A DNA stretch of 28,621 bases, taken from the IMG/VR virus record IMGVR_UViG_3300027320_000041, positions 1 to 28,621 of that record; one strand, written 5' to 3'. The stretch comes from a virus. Positions within the stretch are counted from its first letter, which is position 1. Each line of letters starts with the position of its first letter. Made by a program: the position numbers and the translations under genes. Below are positions 21,645 through 28,612 of this stretch, piece after piece. The notes below the pieces were generated by a model. It did no database searches, was not told the origin of the DNA, and was given only the letters and a program-made list of their open reading frames with translations.

Positions 21645-23270
21645 TTAGTTGAGGACCTCGAGGGTGTAGAGTCGCTGGCGGTTCTTTCCCTGCTGCCCCC
21701 ACTTAACGACGCGCCCAGTCGGCAGCGTGAACTTCTTGCCGCCATAAGCTTCAGCGAGGAGCTTACCGAACTTCGACTTGGCGCGAGCCGTGAGGACGTA
21801 ATGACGAGGGCCATCCTTGCCTTCACGCTCCTCCTTGCCTTCTAACAACCAGGTGAATGAGTTCACATCGAGGGCGGCCTGCACCACGGTTTGGAAGTCG
21901 AACTCAGCCACATCGTCCACACCTTTTGCCAACTCAGCCACCAGGGCGACCATATCAGCCAACTCCGAGTTGCCGGACTCCTCGACAGGAAGAGGTTCGA
22001 TAGGGTCTCCGAACCCAGCAAACTCCACCATGCCAGCAAAGATCTGGCACCATTGCTCGTACCCACGCACCAATCGCTTGGCATGGGGACGGCCTGCTGC
22101 GTCCCACTCGCGGACGATCGCCCACAGACAGGCGAGGAGTTGAGATCTCACCTCGGGCCGCTCGAGCCACTCATCGCTCATGACATTCTCGATCTTGCGC
22201 GCCTGGGGATCGGACTCATCCGTCATCATCTTGCAATGAAGGAACCGTCGGGCCACGTCAGGCGAGACCTCGAGGTTGTTCCCTGTCAGGAACACACTGG
22301 CAATCTTTGGAACTGCAAACTTCTGTTGGCTGTGCATACGGCGGCCAGACCATGTGGGAGCAGTCAGAAACGCATTAAGGATCTGGCTTTTGAAAAAACC
22401 ATTGCAGTCATCGAATAGGATATAGGGAGAGCCTGCTAGGGATTCCGTATCGAGGATCTTCCTCCACTCTTCCTCGGCAGACGGCACAGGCTGCACGTCA
22501 CATGAGCCGATCGTGGTTATGATAGCGAGCTGTGCCAGCAACGTCTTACCCGATCCAACTGAGTTCGAGCTGAACATGAAGTTGAGACGCCGAGCCGATG
22601 GGCGGAGCAGTGGGGCCGCATACATGCCCAGCATAGACGCCAGGACGATGGCCTCATTGCGCGATCCTCCATCTGATCGACGATCCCCAAATGGGAACTC
22701 CTTGAGAATATTACGCAACACCGTCTTTGCCTCATCGAGCGGCATATCATGTGCAAACTCCACTCCCGAGTTTTGTGTGTATGTTTGAGCCTCGGCATCA
22801 TACCCATAGTCCAGCAACTCCACTCGGCCATCCTTCCTCTTCACCGGTTGGCGCACCGTAGCCACCCGCATGAGCTCACGTTGCCGAGATAGGAACTGAT
22901 CTGACTCCAGTATAGTCGCTGCCGACTCCACCGTCATGGTTTGCGCCTTTTTTTCAAAAACATTCGGCGAAGGTGTGGCCCACTTGAAAGTCACAAGGTG
23001 CTCCTCGCAATAGGTACGGAAGCGGCGCGCCGTCATCTCCACCAACCGACCATCAGGCGAGACTGTCATGGCCGCACGCTGCCGGACAAAGACTCCATTC
23101 TGCGAGAGCACCCCACCGATTTCTCGGGCCATCGATGAGATGACCGGCACCAGCTCGATATACGGGAGAGTATTCGTCTCCGATTTGGGTTGCGTCTCTT
23201 CCTCACTAGGGTGAGGGGTGATTCCATATTCCGCCAATTTGCTGTTAATAGTATCAGATAATTTACTCAC
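21645..23270 (-). CDS. Phage replicative helicase, P-loop/SF3-like
   Basis: A 541-residue ATPase. The N-terminal about 190 residues have no clear motif. The helicase core has Walker A SNSVGSGKT (GSGKT at 239-243), Walker B YILFDDCNG (Asp287-Asp288), a sensor-like VFLTGNN (about 326-332) and the Arg-finger candidate DVARRFL (341-342). It follows the PrimPol-like gene, overlapping it by 8 bases at the GTG 23270 start with an AAAGG ribosome site. It ends about 26 bases from the terminator. Together the pair should prime and unwind DNA at the iterons. SF3/D5-like assignment is by motif layout; an alternative is a DUF927-type ATPase. Confidence 0.72.
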   Translation of the reverse strand: MSKLSDTINSKLAEYGITPHPSEEETQPKSETNTLPYIELVPVISSMAREIGGVLSQNGVFVRQRAAMTVSPDGRLVEMTARRFRTYCEEHLVTFKWATPSPNVFEKKAQTMTVESAATILESDQFLSRQRELMRVATVRQPVKRKDGRVELLDYGYDAEAQTYTQNSGVEFAHDMPLDEAKTVLRNILKEFPFGDRRSDGGSRNEAIVLASMLGMYAAPLLRPSARRLNFMFSSNSVGSGKTLLAQLAIITTIGSCDVQPVPSAEEEWRKILDTESLAGSPYILFDDCNGFFKSQILNAFLTAPTWSGRRMHSQQKFAVPKIASVFLTGNNLEVSPDVARRFLHCKMMTDESDPQARKIENVMSDEWLERPEVRSQLLACLWAIVREWDAAGRPHAKRLVRGYEQWCQIFAGMVEFAGFGDPIEPLPVEESGNSELADMVALVAELAKGVDDVAEFDFQTVVQAALDVNSFTWLLEGKEEREGKDGPRHYVLTARAKSKFGKLLAEAYGGKKFTLPTGRVVKWGQQGKNRQRLYTLEVLN

Positions 23271-24414
23271 ATTTGCCTTTCAGTTCACCCGCTGCGCCAA
23301 GCAGCCAAGCGTCAAATTTTCGATAGAAGTCGCACGCGGCAGCCGCCCTCGCCGTATCTGGCTGAGGGTAGTTTTGTTCTGCCAACCGGATTGCCTCCCG
23401 ACGCCAAAAGCCCAGGACATCCCGCCGAGGCATAAGGTCGGACAACGTCAAAGACGGAGCCGACGGCGCAAAATAAAGTAGCTTCTGGACTTTCTCTCCA
23501 CGCAGACACGCCGGTAGACGAGTCAAGCGCACGGCACTGAGAGCGCCCGGGTCAGCCCCTGCGACCACAAGACCCATGACCTTTCGCTTTTCGTCATCCC
23601 ATTCCTTCTTCGATCGAGCATCCACCCTGACCAGTGCATGGACAGAGCGGCCCCCTGAAGTCGTGATGGCCGCGATCCTCGGCATGATACGAGCCAAAGC
23701 TGCGAGCCAGAGCTTCACCGGAGCCTCATCAGACTCGAGGACCATCCATCTCCAGGCCAACACCGACTCCTCGGAGCGGCGGGACATTTTCCCCAGGCGA
23801 GGATTTGGGCGAGACTTCCCATCCACCGGCTGGGCGAGAAACCAAATGCCTTCCGGTCCCGAAGTCGGTATCCGATCAGTCGGCCAGATCGCTTGGCCCT
23901 GGCTTTTGTATTCAGAAAAGACAACCACCCTCTCTCCGGCTGGAGCATTATAAAGCCGAGCAAGGAACTCTTCAGCCGATACGGTAGCAGGATCGACCTC
24001 GGAACGATTCGCAAGCCAGACCAGATCGACCTTATCAGCCAGATCACCGGCAAGACGAGAGAGAGCATTGACATCAAAAATTCTTTTCTCTGGAGGCCTC
24101 GCTGGGCGGGTGGGAGCAAAGTGAGTTGACTCAGGAGCCGAGGCCGACCCGAGCAGATAGCCGTCAGCACCAGGACCATTCGCGGCGGAGCGGATCTTGT
24201 GCTCGAGTTCGTGCTCGGTCCAGCGATCCGCATTGCCTTGGTTCCACTCAGCCAACAAAGCCAAAGCATCCGAATGAGGAATCATAAATCCCTTCACCAG
24301 CGATTTGGCCGCCAGCAGTGTATGGGTATGTCCACCAGCCCCAGATATAGCCGGACCCACCTTTGCCAGATAACGACGCGCGCGCTCGATGACTGGAACT
24401 TTTTCCTTGCTCAC
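23263..24414 (-). CDS. Primase-polymerase-like replication protein
   Basis: A 383-residue protein. The N-terminus (ERARRYLAKVGPAISGAGGH, followed by an AEWNQG...W-x-EHEL pattern) matches the helical domain seen next to phage primases. The later part has a candidate AEP primase layout: motif I WRWMVLESDEAP (Glu227, Asp229), motif II SGGRSVHALV (His259), motif III SAVRLTRLPACLRG (about 293-306). It likely makes primers for the downstream helicase. I chose GTG 24414 over the longer start at 24462 because GGGGAGGGG lies just before it. The region upstream holds the putative attP and, divergently, integrase. Confidence 0.68.
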   Translation of the reverse strand: MSKEKVPVIERARRYLAKVGPAISGAGGHTHTLLAAKSLVKGFMIPHSDALALLAEWNQGNADRWTEHELEHKIRSAANGPGADGYLLGSASAPESTHFAPTRPARPPEKRIFDVNALSRLAGDLADKVDLVWLANRSEVDPATVSAEEFLARLYNAPAGERVVVFSEYKSQGQAIWPTDRIPTSGPEGIWFLAQPVDGKSRPNPRLGKMSRRSEESVLAWRWMVLESDEAPVKLWLAALARIMPRIAAITTSGGRSVHALVRVDARSKKEWDDEKRKVMGLVVAGADPGALSAVRLTRLPACLRGEKVQKLLYFAPSAPSLTLSDLMPRRDVLGFWRREAIRLAEQNYPQPDTARAAAACDFYRKFDAWLLGAAGELKGKCE

Positions 24415-24470
24415 AATCCCCTCCCCGTGCAGAGTCGGATCTTGTTGCACACCGGCGACCACCCTAAAAA

Positions 24471-24492
24471 TATGGGAGCCGTGTGGGAGTAT
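24471..24492 (+). repeat. attP arm-type site pair, left (TGGGAG x2)
   Basis: TGGGAG at 24473-24478 and 24484-24489, spaced 11 bp, in a context nearly repeated at 24617-24639. Paired direct sites one helical turn apart fit the arm sites of a tyrosine integrase. Confidence 0.55.
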
Positions 24493-24523
24493 CCCGCAAG
24501 TGCAACAAAATCAAGAAGTTTAA

Positions 24524-24604
24524 CTGCCCTGTGGTGTAATGGTAAGGATGGCGACACCGCATAAGATGCTGATTCACAGCAATAGCTTGCATCGTTTTGC
24601 AACA
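24524..24604 (+). other. Putative attP core with tRNA-like segment
   Basis: About 24525-24562 reads like a tRNA 5' half (acceptor and D-arm: GTGGTGTAATGGTAAGG), but no T-arm or 3' acceptor follows, so it is not a complete tRNA. An imperfect stem (GATGC/GCATC) lies inside, and TGCAACA sites occur at 24501-24507 and 24598-24604 with an inverted copy at 24443-24449. The location between paired arm sites and next to int suggests the crossover region, possibly targeting a tRNA gene. Confidence 0.4.
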
Positions 24605-24616
24605 TTTTCATTGAGG

Positions 24617-24639
24617 TATGTGGGAGCATGTGGGAGTTT
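24617..24639 (+). repeat. attP arm-type site pair, right (TGGGAG x2)
   Basis: TGGGAG at 24621-24626 and 24631-24636, spaced 10 bp, just before the integrase start; the second also serves as the GGGAG ribosome site. It closely resembles 24471-24492. Confidence 0.55.
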
Positions 24640-24645
24640 GATGGC

Positions 24646-25680
24646 ATGGCACACTTGATTCGCAGCGATAAGTCTCGTTTCTGGATTCTGAGGTCCAGAG
24701 ATCTGGATACGGGACGATGGAGGGAACGATCCACCAGATGCGATGCGGAGGACTCTAAGGCGACTCGGCGAGCACAACGGATGGCTGAGGATGCGACGAG
24801 GCTGGAAGCGCAAGTCGGGCCTACCATTAAGGGCGAGTTTAGCGCTTGGGTTCCTGACTTTCTCGAGCGGCACTTCACGAATGTTCGATCGTTGAAGCGG
24901 TATCGGCTGGCTTGGGCGCGGCTCTCGGAGTGGCAACGATTGCGCCGGGTGCGGCATCCGGCTGCGGTACGTTTTGAGCATGTGCAGGACTTCCTTGATT
25001 GGAGAAGGGCGGATGGGGCTTCACAGAATACGGCCCGGCTGGAGTTGAAGTTTTTCTCCTTCATCATGCAGGAGGCCATGCGTCGCGAGTGGGCAGATAA
25101 GAATCCGCTCGCGTTGGCTAAGGTGCCGCGCAAGGCGTCGAAGGTGAAAAAAGAAATCAACGATGATGAGTTCAAGTTGGCTCGGCAGGCGTTTACGGCC
25201 CGCGACGGCGCGCCTTGGATGCTGACTTCTTTTGAGATCTGCGCGAATCTAGGCTGCCGATTCTCCGAGTCGGAGTTTGGAAAGGATGCGGTTGATTTTG
25301 ATAAAGGCATGGTGACTATTGTGGATTCAAAGAGGGAGGACACGGACCCGAGGAAATCTTTTTGCGTGCCTCTTCCTGCTACTTTGGCCGCCCATCTGAA
25401 GGGGGTATTTGAGAAGAGAGACCGCACTACCCCACCGCTCGGACTGAGCGGGGAGCATAATAGGCAGTTCAACAAAACGCTGAAGGAGGCCACGGGCGCG
25501 ACTTCGCATTCGTTGAGGGTCTCCTTTGTGACTCGTTGCCACCGAGCGGGGCTGACGGAAGCGCAGGCCATGCGACTCACGAACCACTCCACGCGTTTAG
25601 TGCATTTGATTTATTCGCGGTTGAATTTTGCGGATGCTCAGGATGCGGCTGCAAAGGTGCCCCCGCCTGGTGGGATATAA
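24646..25680 (+). CDS. int: Tyrosine recombinase (phage integrase)
   Basis: A 344-residue site-specific recombinase that would integrate the phage at attB and, with an excisionase, excise it. The N-terminal about 60 residues form an arm-binding-like domain, followed by a core-binding domain (SLKRYRLAWARLSEWQRLRR) and the catalytic domain. Visible catalytic residues: Arg in CANLGCRFSESEF, the HSLR box in ATSHSLRVSFVT, His in RLTNHSTRLVH and Tyr in HLIYSRLN. I chose ATG 24646 (GGGAG 9 nt upstream) over ATG 24628, which lies within the arm repeats. The 3' end overlaps the convergent HTH gene by 104 bases. Confidence 0.88.
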   Translation: MAHLIRSDKSRFWILRSRDLDTGRWRERSTRCDAEDSKATRRAQRMAEDATRLEAQVGPTIKGEFSAWVPDFLERHFTNVRSLKRYRLAWARLSEWQRLRRVRHPAAVRFEHVQDFLDWRRADGASQNTARLELKFFSFIMQEAMRREWADKNPLALAKVPRKASKVKKEINDDEFKLARQAFTARDGAPWMLTSFEICANLGCRFSESEFGKDAVDFDKGMVTIVDSKREDTDPRKSFCVPLPATLAAHLKGVFEKRDRTTPPLGLSGEHNRQFNKTLKEATGATSHSLRVSFVTRCHRAGLTEAQAMRLTNHSTRLVHLIYSRLNFADAQDAAAKVPPPGGI

Positions 25681-25816
25681 AATTTCGCACCCACCGTACC
25701 GTTGTCTTTCGACCATAAAACGGACACCCTTTTAGCTTCATGTAGGCGATCTCGCGAAGAGAGAGCCCGATGGTCTCTGCGATCTCATTTGGAAAGTGAA
25801 GGCGGTCAGGGTCCAT
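25577..25816 (-). CDS. Small HTH protein, candidate excisionase
   Basis: A 79-residue protein. Residues about 8-40 (FPNEIAETIGLSLREIAYMK, then LKGCPF and a short wing-like TTVRWVRNF) fit the small winged-helix MerR/Xis fold that binds DNA at attachment sites. The C-terminus is Asn/His/Pro-rich and antisense to the last 104 bases of int. It is the last gene of the early leftward operon, with ATG overlapping the DUF551-like stop. Excisionase function is inferred from size, fold and location; a transcriptional regulator is the alternative. Confidence 0.55.
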   Translation of the reverse strand: MDPDRLHFPNEIAETIGLSLREIAYMKLKGCPFYGRKTTVRWVRNFISHQAGAPLQPHPEHPQNSTANKSNALNAWSGS

Positions 25817-26010
25817 CAGATCTCGGGTGGGTTGGGGAATGGGGCCCAGTGGAGGACGGGTTCGTCTATCGCGTCTGCGCTGACGTAGCGCCATTGATCG
25901 GCATCGAGGAAGCCGGTCCAGACTTCCCCGCATTGCAGATGGATGAGCACGGTGGTGTCATCGTCCGGCAGATCTTCATCTACCGATCGCCATTGTACGG
26001 AGGCGCTCAT
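25816..26010 (-). CDS. DUF551-like small protein
   Basis: A 64-residue protein with the pattern W-x-S-V-x(4)-LP-D, VLIHLQCGEVWTGF and a C-terminal VLHWAPFPNPPEI, which matches the widespread phage DUF551 family (W...LP...VL...HW..LP.PP). Function is unknown. ATG 26010 overlaps the previous stop (TAATG). It belongs to the tightly coupled early operon. Confidence 0.75.
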   Translation of the reverse strand: MSASVQWRSVDEDLPDDDTTVLIHLQCGEVWTGFLDADQWRYVSADAIDEPVLHWAPFPNPPEI

Positions 26011-26666
26011 TATTCGGCTCCCTTCTCGAGCGACATGGCGGAGCATGTGCGGTGGATGGCGGCGATGGGCTGGAGGAGGTCGCGGACCATGCGGAGGCGG
26101 CGGGCGTCCCAGGCGTCGGGGAATCCATCGTCTTCTTTGACCTTGCGGAGCCAGAGGTTAAATTGCATGTGGACGCCCTCGATGGTGACGAGGCCGACGC
26201 TGCGGTCGTTGACGTTTAGCCTCGGCTTGGTGTCTTCTTCCCGGGTGACTTCTCCGGCTTTGATGCTGTTTTGGAGTTCGAGCGGGGTGAGTTTTTCCGT
26301 GCGGGCGCGGTCGAGCCACTCTTCGGCATCGTAGGAGTTGGCGCAGAGCTTCGCTGCGACGAAGGCATGGGCATCGCTGGGGGCGGATGGGTGAGATCCA
26401 TCGAGCTTCTCGAGGGCTTCGGAGGCTTTGAGGTCTTTAAATTCAAACTCAAGTTGCTTTTCGGCGGCGAGCACGATGGCGTCGCCAAATTGGCGGCGGC
26501 CTTCCATGCGCCAATCGGTCATCCACCGGAGACTCGATCCCCTGGCGGCGTGGACATAGCGTCCGATTTGCTCCCACTCTTCTTGCGTCGGAGGGCGGGT
26601 AAACATAAGGGCGCCTTGCGAAAACGTGCAAAGGCCTTCTGGTAAGGTGAGTTCTTTATTGGTCAT
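26010..26666 (-). CDS. Conserved phage protein with W-rich DW motif, function unknown
   Basis: A 218-residue protein. The segment TQEEWEQIGRYVHAARGSSL, RWMTDWRMEGRRQFGDAI (about residues 26-65) follows the pattern W-x2-IG...W-x2-DW-x3-G-x-x-xFG that I recall in many uncharacterised phage and plasmid proteins, sometimes annotated as partition-like. The rest is helical and charged. ATG 26666 with a weak AAAGG upstream starts 5 bases after the HTH gene; a much longer in-frame extension upstream reads as a shadow of that gene. DNA-binding or nucleoid function is a guess. Confidence 0.55.
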   Translation of the reverse strand: MTNKELTLPEGLCTFSQGALMFTRPPTQEEWEQIGRYVHAARGSSLRWMTDWRMEGRRQFGDAIVLAAEKQLEFEFKDLKASEALEKLDGSHPSAPSDAHAFVAAKLCANSYDAEEWLDRARTEKLTPLELQNSIKAGEVTREEDTKPRLNVNDRSVGLVTIEGVHMQFNLWLRKVKEDDGFPDAWDARRLRMVRDLLQPIAAIHRTCSAMSLEKGAE

Positions 26667-26671
26667 ATTAT

Positions 26672-27247
26672 TTATGCCTTTCTTTTTGCCCACGATTTGG
26701 TTGCGGCGGCGCGGTAGGTCTCCCGTGAGCTGGAGCCTTTGCGAAATTTGAAGACGTTGATTTTGAGGAGGTCGGCCCATGTGGTGACGTAGTAGCTCAT
26801 GAGGGCGCGGGTGACTCCGAGCTCTCGGGCGACTTCGGCTTGGCTGTGGGTGCCGTTGAGCTCGGCGAGGCCGGTGGCGAGGGCGAGGCCACGCACCAGG
26901 GCGCGGAGGTTTTTTGTCGGCTTGCAGAGGAATGAGACTATGAGGTTGAGCTGCTCGGCTTTGGCCCACTGGATCTCTCGGGCTATTGTGGAGAGGTGCC
27001 AGGCATGGACCTTTTCGGCGTCTTCGAGGCCGAGGCAGAGCTCTTCGGCGAGGATCCACTCGGGGCGGTCCACGTCGAAGGCGGAGTCGGGGTCGGGGAA
27101 AGACTCAAGATACTCGGCATCCACGGTGGACAGGGCGGAGATGGGCGTGAGGGTAGCCTCGATGGTCGCACGATCGAGGGTCTCGAGGCCGTCTAGCCAG
27201 TTGCGAAGGAGGGTCTCTTGCTCGATTTCTTGTGGCGTTTCCTTCAT
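26672..27247 (-). CDS. Helix-turn-helix regulator-like protein
   Basis: A 191-residue protein. Residues about 135-160 (HSQAEVARELGVTRALMSYY) form a clear helix-turn-helix of the sigma/Xre-like kind with a basic tail (FRKGSSSRETYRAAATKSWA). The N-terminal two thirds is acidic and helical. It may regulate early genes or act as a sigma-like or replication-initiator accessory factor. ATG 27247 is chosen; an in-frame TTG at 27256 would overlap the upstream stop. Neither has a good ribosome site. Confidence 0.6.
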   Translation of the reverse strand: MKETPQEIEQETLLRNWLDGLETLDRATIEATLTPISALSTVDAEYLESFPDPDSAFDVDRPEWILAEELCLGLEDAEKVHAWHLSTIAREIQWAKAEQLNLIVSFLCKPTKNLRALVRGLALATGLAELNGTHSQAEVARELGVTRALMSYYVTTWADLLKINVFKFRKGSSSRETYRAAATKSWAKRKA

Positions 27248-27252
27248 AGAGA

Positions 27253-27432
27253 TCAATCTTGGGCGAGTTGGGCGCGGAGTTGGCGGAAGGCTTCGCGGAT
27301 CTCTTCGGGGGTGGCGGGTTCTTCGGGAGGTTGAGGGGGCGCGATGGGCTTCGGGGGAGATTGCCTCCGGGTGAGGCGATCGACGGCGGCGAGGTGGCGG
27401 CGGGCGGCGGATAGGTGGGCTGTGAGGGTCAT
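27253..27432 (-). CDS. Small Pro/Ala-rich protein
   Basis: A 59-residue protein: an Arg/His/Ala-rich helix (MTLTAHLSAARRHLAAVDRL), a Pro-rich linker and a C-terminal helix (PEEIREAFRQLRAQLAQ). No family is recognised. It is tightly packed in the early operon, 7 bases after the 29-residue membrane peptide gene. Confidence 0.55.
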   Translation of the reverse strand: MTLTAHLSAARRHLAAVDRLTRRQSPPKPIAPPQPPEEPATPEEIREAFRQLRAQLAQD

Positions 27433-27439
27433 GGTTTTT

Positions 27440-27529
27440 TTATTGGGTGTCTTCGTCGGAAATGAGCCAGAGGAAGTAGCTGGTGAAGAGGAGAGCGAGG
27501 ATGAATGCGGTAACGATCAGGAGTTTCAT
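27440..27529 (-). CDS. Tiny membrane peptide
   Basis: A 29-residue peptide, MKLLIVTAFILALLFTSYFL followed by WLISDEDTQ: one membrane helix and a short acidic tail. ATG 27529 overlaps the preceding TGA (ATGA). Its reality rests on the string of coupled starts and stops. Confidence 0.5.
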   Translation of the reverse strand: MKLLIVTAFILALLFTSYFLWLISDEDTQ

Positions 27530-27666
27530 TTCTCTTGGTCTTCCTCAAATCGGCGGCGGCGGGCTTGGCGAGCGCGCTCGCGTTCGCACTCGATGCCGAG
27601 TTGAAAGGTCGTGTAGAGCGACATCAGGATAAGGCAGGCCGAGATGATTGCGGTCGTGTCGCTCAT
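27526..27666 (-). CDS. Small membrane protein with charged tail
   Basis: A 46-residue protein with one membrane helix (about residues 6-24, AIISACLILMSLYTTFQLG) and a strongly charged C-terminal helix (ECERERARQARRRRFEEDQE). An AAGGAGG ribosome site precedes ATG 27666, which overlaps the upstream stop. Function unknown. Confidence 0.65.
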   Translation of the reverse strand: MSDTTAIISACLILMSLYTTFQLGIECERERARQARRRRFEEDQEK

Positions 27667-27875
27667 TTTGATGACCTCCTTGCGAGCAGATCGTGGAGGG
27701 CGTTGCGTTGGCGCTCGAGGCGGCGGCTGCATTCGCGGAGTGGGATTCCGAATGTGGAGCCGCTGGCGCGGACGGCTGCCTCGGTCTCTGGTGTCTCCGT
27801 GGTCCAGTCGGTCTCAGGCAGGGCCTCGGCGCGGTCGCGGTTGGCAAGGATTGCGTCCCAATCTTTGCGACTCAT
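27663..27875 (-). CDS. Small charged protein, function unknown
   Basis: A 70-residue hydrophilic protein (MSRKDWDAILANRDRAEALP, ECSRRLERQRNALHDLLARR) with helical, possibly coiled-coil ends. ATG 27875 overlaps the previous TGA and has GGAGG 8 bases upstream; a TTG at 27890 is in frame but less likely. Part of the early operon. Confidence 0.6.
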   Translation of the reverse strand: MSRKDWDAILANRDRAEALPETDWTTETPETEAAVRASGSTFGIPLRECSRRLERQRNALHDLLARRSSK

Positions 27876-27991
27876 CGTGCTATCCTCCAAGCAAAGATTG
27901 CCAGCGATAAGACCGGCACCGTCATGACGAGAAAATCCAGAAAAAAGCCGAGAGAGCGGCAGACGGCGGAGGGGTCGTGGAGGTCGATCAT
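27872..27991 (-). CDS. Tiny membrane protein
   Basis: A 39-residue protein with an N-terminal polar part (MIDLHDPSAVCRSL) and one membrane helix (FFLDFLVMTVPVLSLAIFAW). ATG 27991 overlaps the RHH gene stop by four bases, so translation is coupled. Unknown function; a regulatory or toxin-like peptide cannot be excluded. Confidence 0.5.
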   Translation of the reverse strand: MIDLHDPSAVCRSLGFFLDFLVMTVPVLSLAIFAWRIAR

Positions 27992-28158
27992 AAAATATTT
28001 TCTTTGTCTAAATTATTTTTTGCGAAGTCTTGAGCGATCAGAGATTGGATGTAACTCGAGAGAGTTCTGTGTTCCTGCCGTGCCTTGCAGAGCGCCTTTT
28101 CAAGCATCTCTGCGGGCAGGGAGATTGATTTTTTGATGGTGGTTTGTTGTGTGTTCAT
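27988..28158 (-). CDS. Ribbon-helix-helix regulator, first gene of the early operon
   Basis: A 56-residue protein with the RHH (CopG/Arc/MetJ-type) pattern: strand TTIKKSISLPAEML, helix EKALCKARQEH, turn, helix LSSYIQSLIAQD. RHH proteins bind DNA as dimers through the first strand. It starts at ATG 28158 behind a near-consensus promoter (TTGACC, 17 bp, TACTTT) whose -10 and start lie inside a palindrome, suggesting autoregulation. The next gene starts within its stop codon. It likely controls the early leftward operon. Confidence 0.7.
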   Translation of the reverse strand: MNTQQTTIKKSISLPAEMLEKALCKARQEHRTLSSYIQSLIAQDFAKNNLDKENIL

Positions 28159-28161
28159 TTG

Positions 28162-28182
28162 CTACTTCTTCGCGAAAAGTAG
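28162..28182. promoter_or_regulatory. Candidate RHH operator palindrome
   Basis: CTACTT (28162-28167) and AAGTAG (28177-28182) flank the perfect 8-bp palindrome TTCGCGAA (28169-28176). It covers the -10 and expected transcription start of the leftward promoter. A related CTTACCTAGTGCGAAAGT lies at 28235-28252 near the rightward gene. Confidence 0.5.
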
Positions 28183-28204
28183 GAAAAAGAAGGCATGGGG
28201 TCAA
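28176..28204 (-). promoter_or_regulatory. Leftward early promoter
   Basis: Minus strand -35 TTGACC (28199-28204), 17-bp spacer, -10 TACTTT (28176-28181), about 20 bases before ATG 28158. This is a close sigma70-type match; it overlaps the palindrome. Confidence 0.65.
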
Positions 28205-28257
28205 TACCTTATTTGGGAAAAAGTTGCTTTTTTTCTTACCTAGTGCGAAAGTCCCGC

Positions 28258-28563
28258 ATGCCCAATGATCCGTGTGTAAAAAAATCTATCTCGATGCCTG
28301 AGAGTTACTATCGACTCGCGAATATCCGCATCGAACAAGAGCGCTTGAAAGGCCTCACCGAATACGTTCAAATGCTGATCCGCAACGACACCACTCACCT
28401 GGTGGCCGTGGTAAAGCCAATCGCGGCAACAAAAGAAAAACCCGCGTCCGCAAAGAAAGCGCCGAAGTTCAAAGTTGCTGGTGCCAATACGATCAATCCG
28501 TCCGAGATTTCCGATGGTGGGCCATCAACTCTCCAGAAGGGGAAATCCCGCAGGACTGGATAG
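28258..28563 (+). CDS. Second ribbon-helix-helix-like regulator, divergent
   Basis: A 101-residue protein. Residues about 8-43 (VKKSISMPESYYRLANIRIE, then a LKGLTEYVQMLIRND helix) match an RHH fold and resemble the divergent 56-residue regulator (KKSIS[LM]P shared). The C-terminal half is Lys/Ala-rich. ATG 28258 is chosen over 28195, since the extension lies across the promoter region. The divergent pair could form a lysogeny/lysis switch as Arc/Mnt-type RHH proteins do in P22. Confidence 0.65.
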   Translation: MPNDPCVKKSISMPESYYRLANIRIEQERLKGLTEYVQMLIRNDTTHLVAVVKPIAATKEKPASAKKAPKFKVAGANTINPSEISDGGPSTLQKGKSRRTG

Positions 28564-28568
28564 GAAAA

Positions 28569-28612
28569 GTGATCGACCTTTCCGCGCACCCTGACTCTGA
28601 CCCCGACATGAT
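28569..28612 (+). CDS. Possible start of a truncated gene at the right edge
   Basis: GTG 28569 opens a frame reading VIDLSAHPDSDPDMM and runs into the terminal G run. The same frame is open and protein-like for about 50 residues upstream without a start codon. Either a truncated gene or a frameshifted continuation of the RHH gene. Confidence 0.3.

Noticed and set aside
24524-24604. Complete tRNA gene
   Set aside because: Only the 5' acceptor/D-arm region looks tRNA-like. No T-arm, no matching 3' acceptor and no standard anticodon loop were found.
24411-25592. Long minus-strand open frame (393 residues) opposite integrase
   Set aside because: It is the antisense shadow of int. Its product is Arg/Ser/Cys-rich without motifs, while the plus frame has clear recombinase catalytic residues.
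26010-27059. 349-residue version of the DW-motif protein
   Set aside because: The N-terminal extension is an Arg/Pro-rich shadow of the HTH gene; ATG 26666 just after the HTH gene stop fits the operon spacing.
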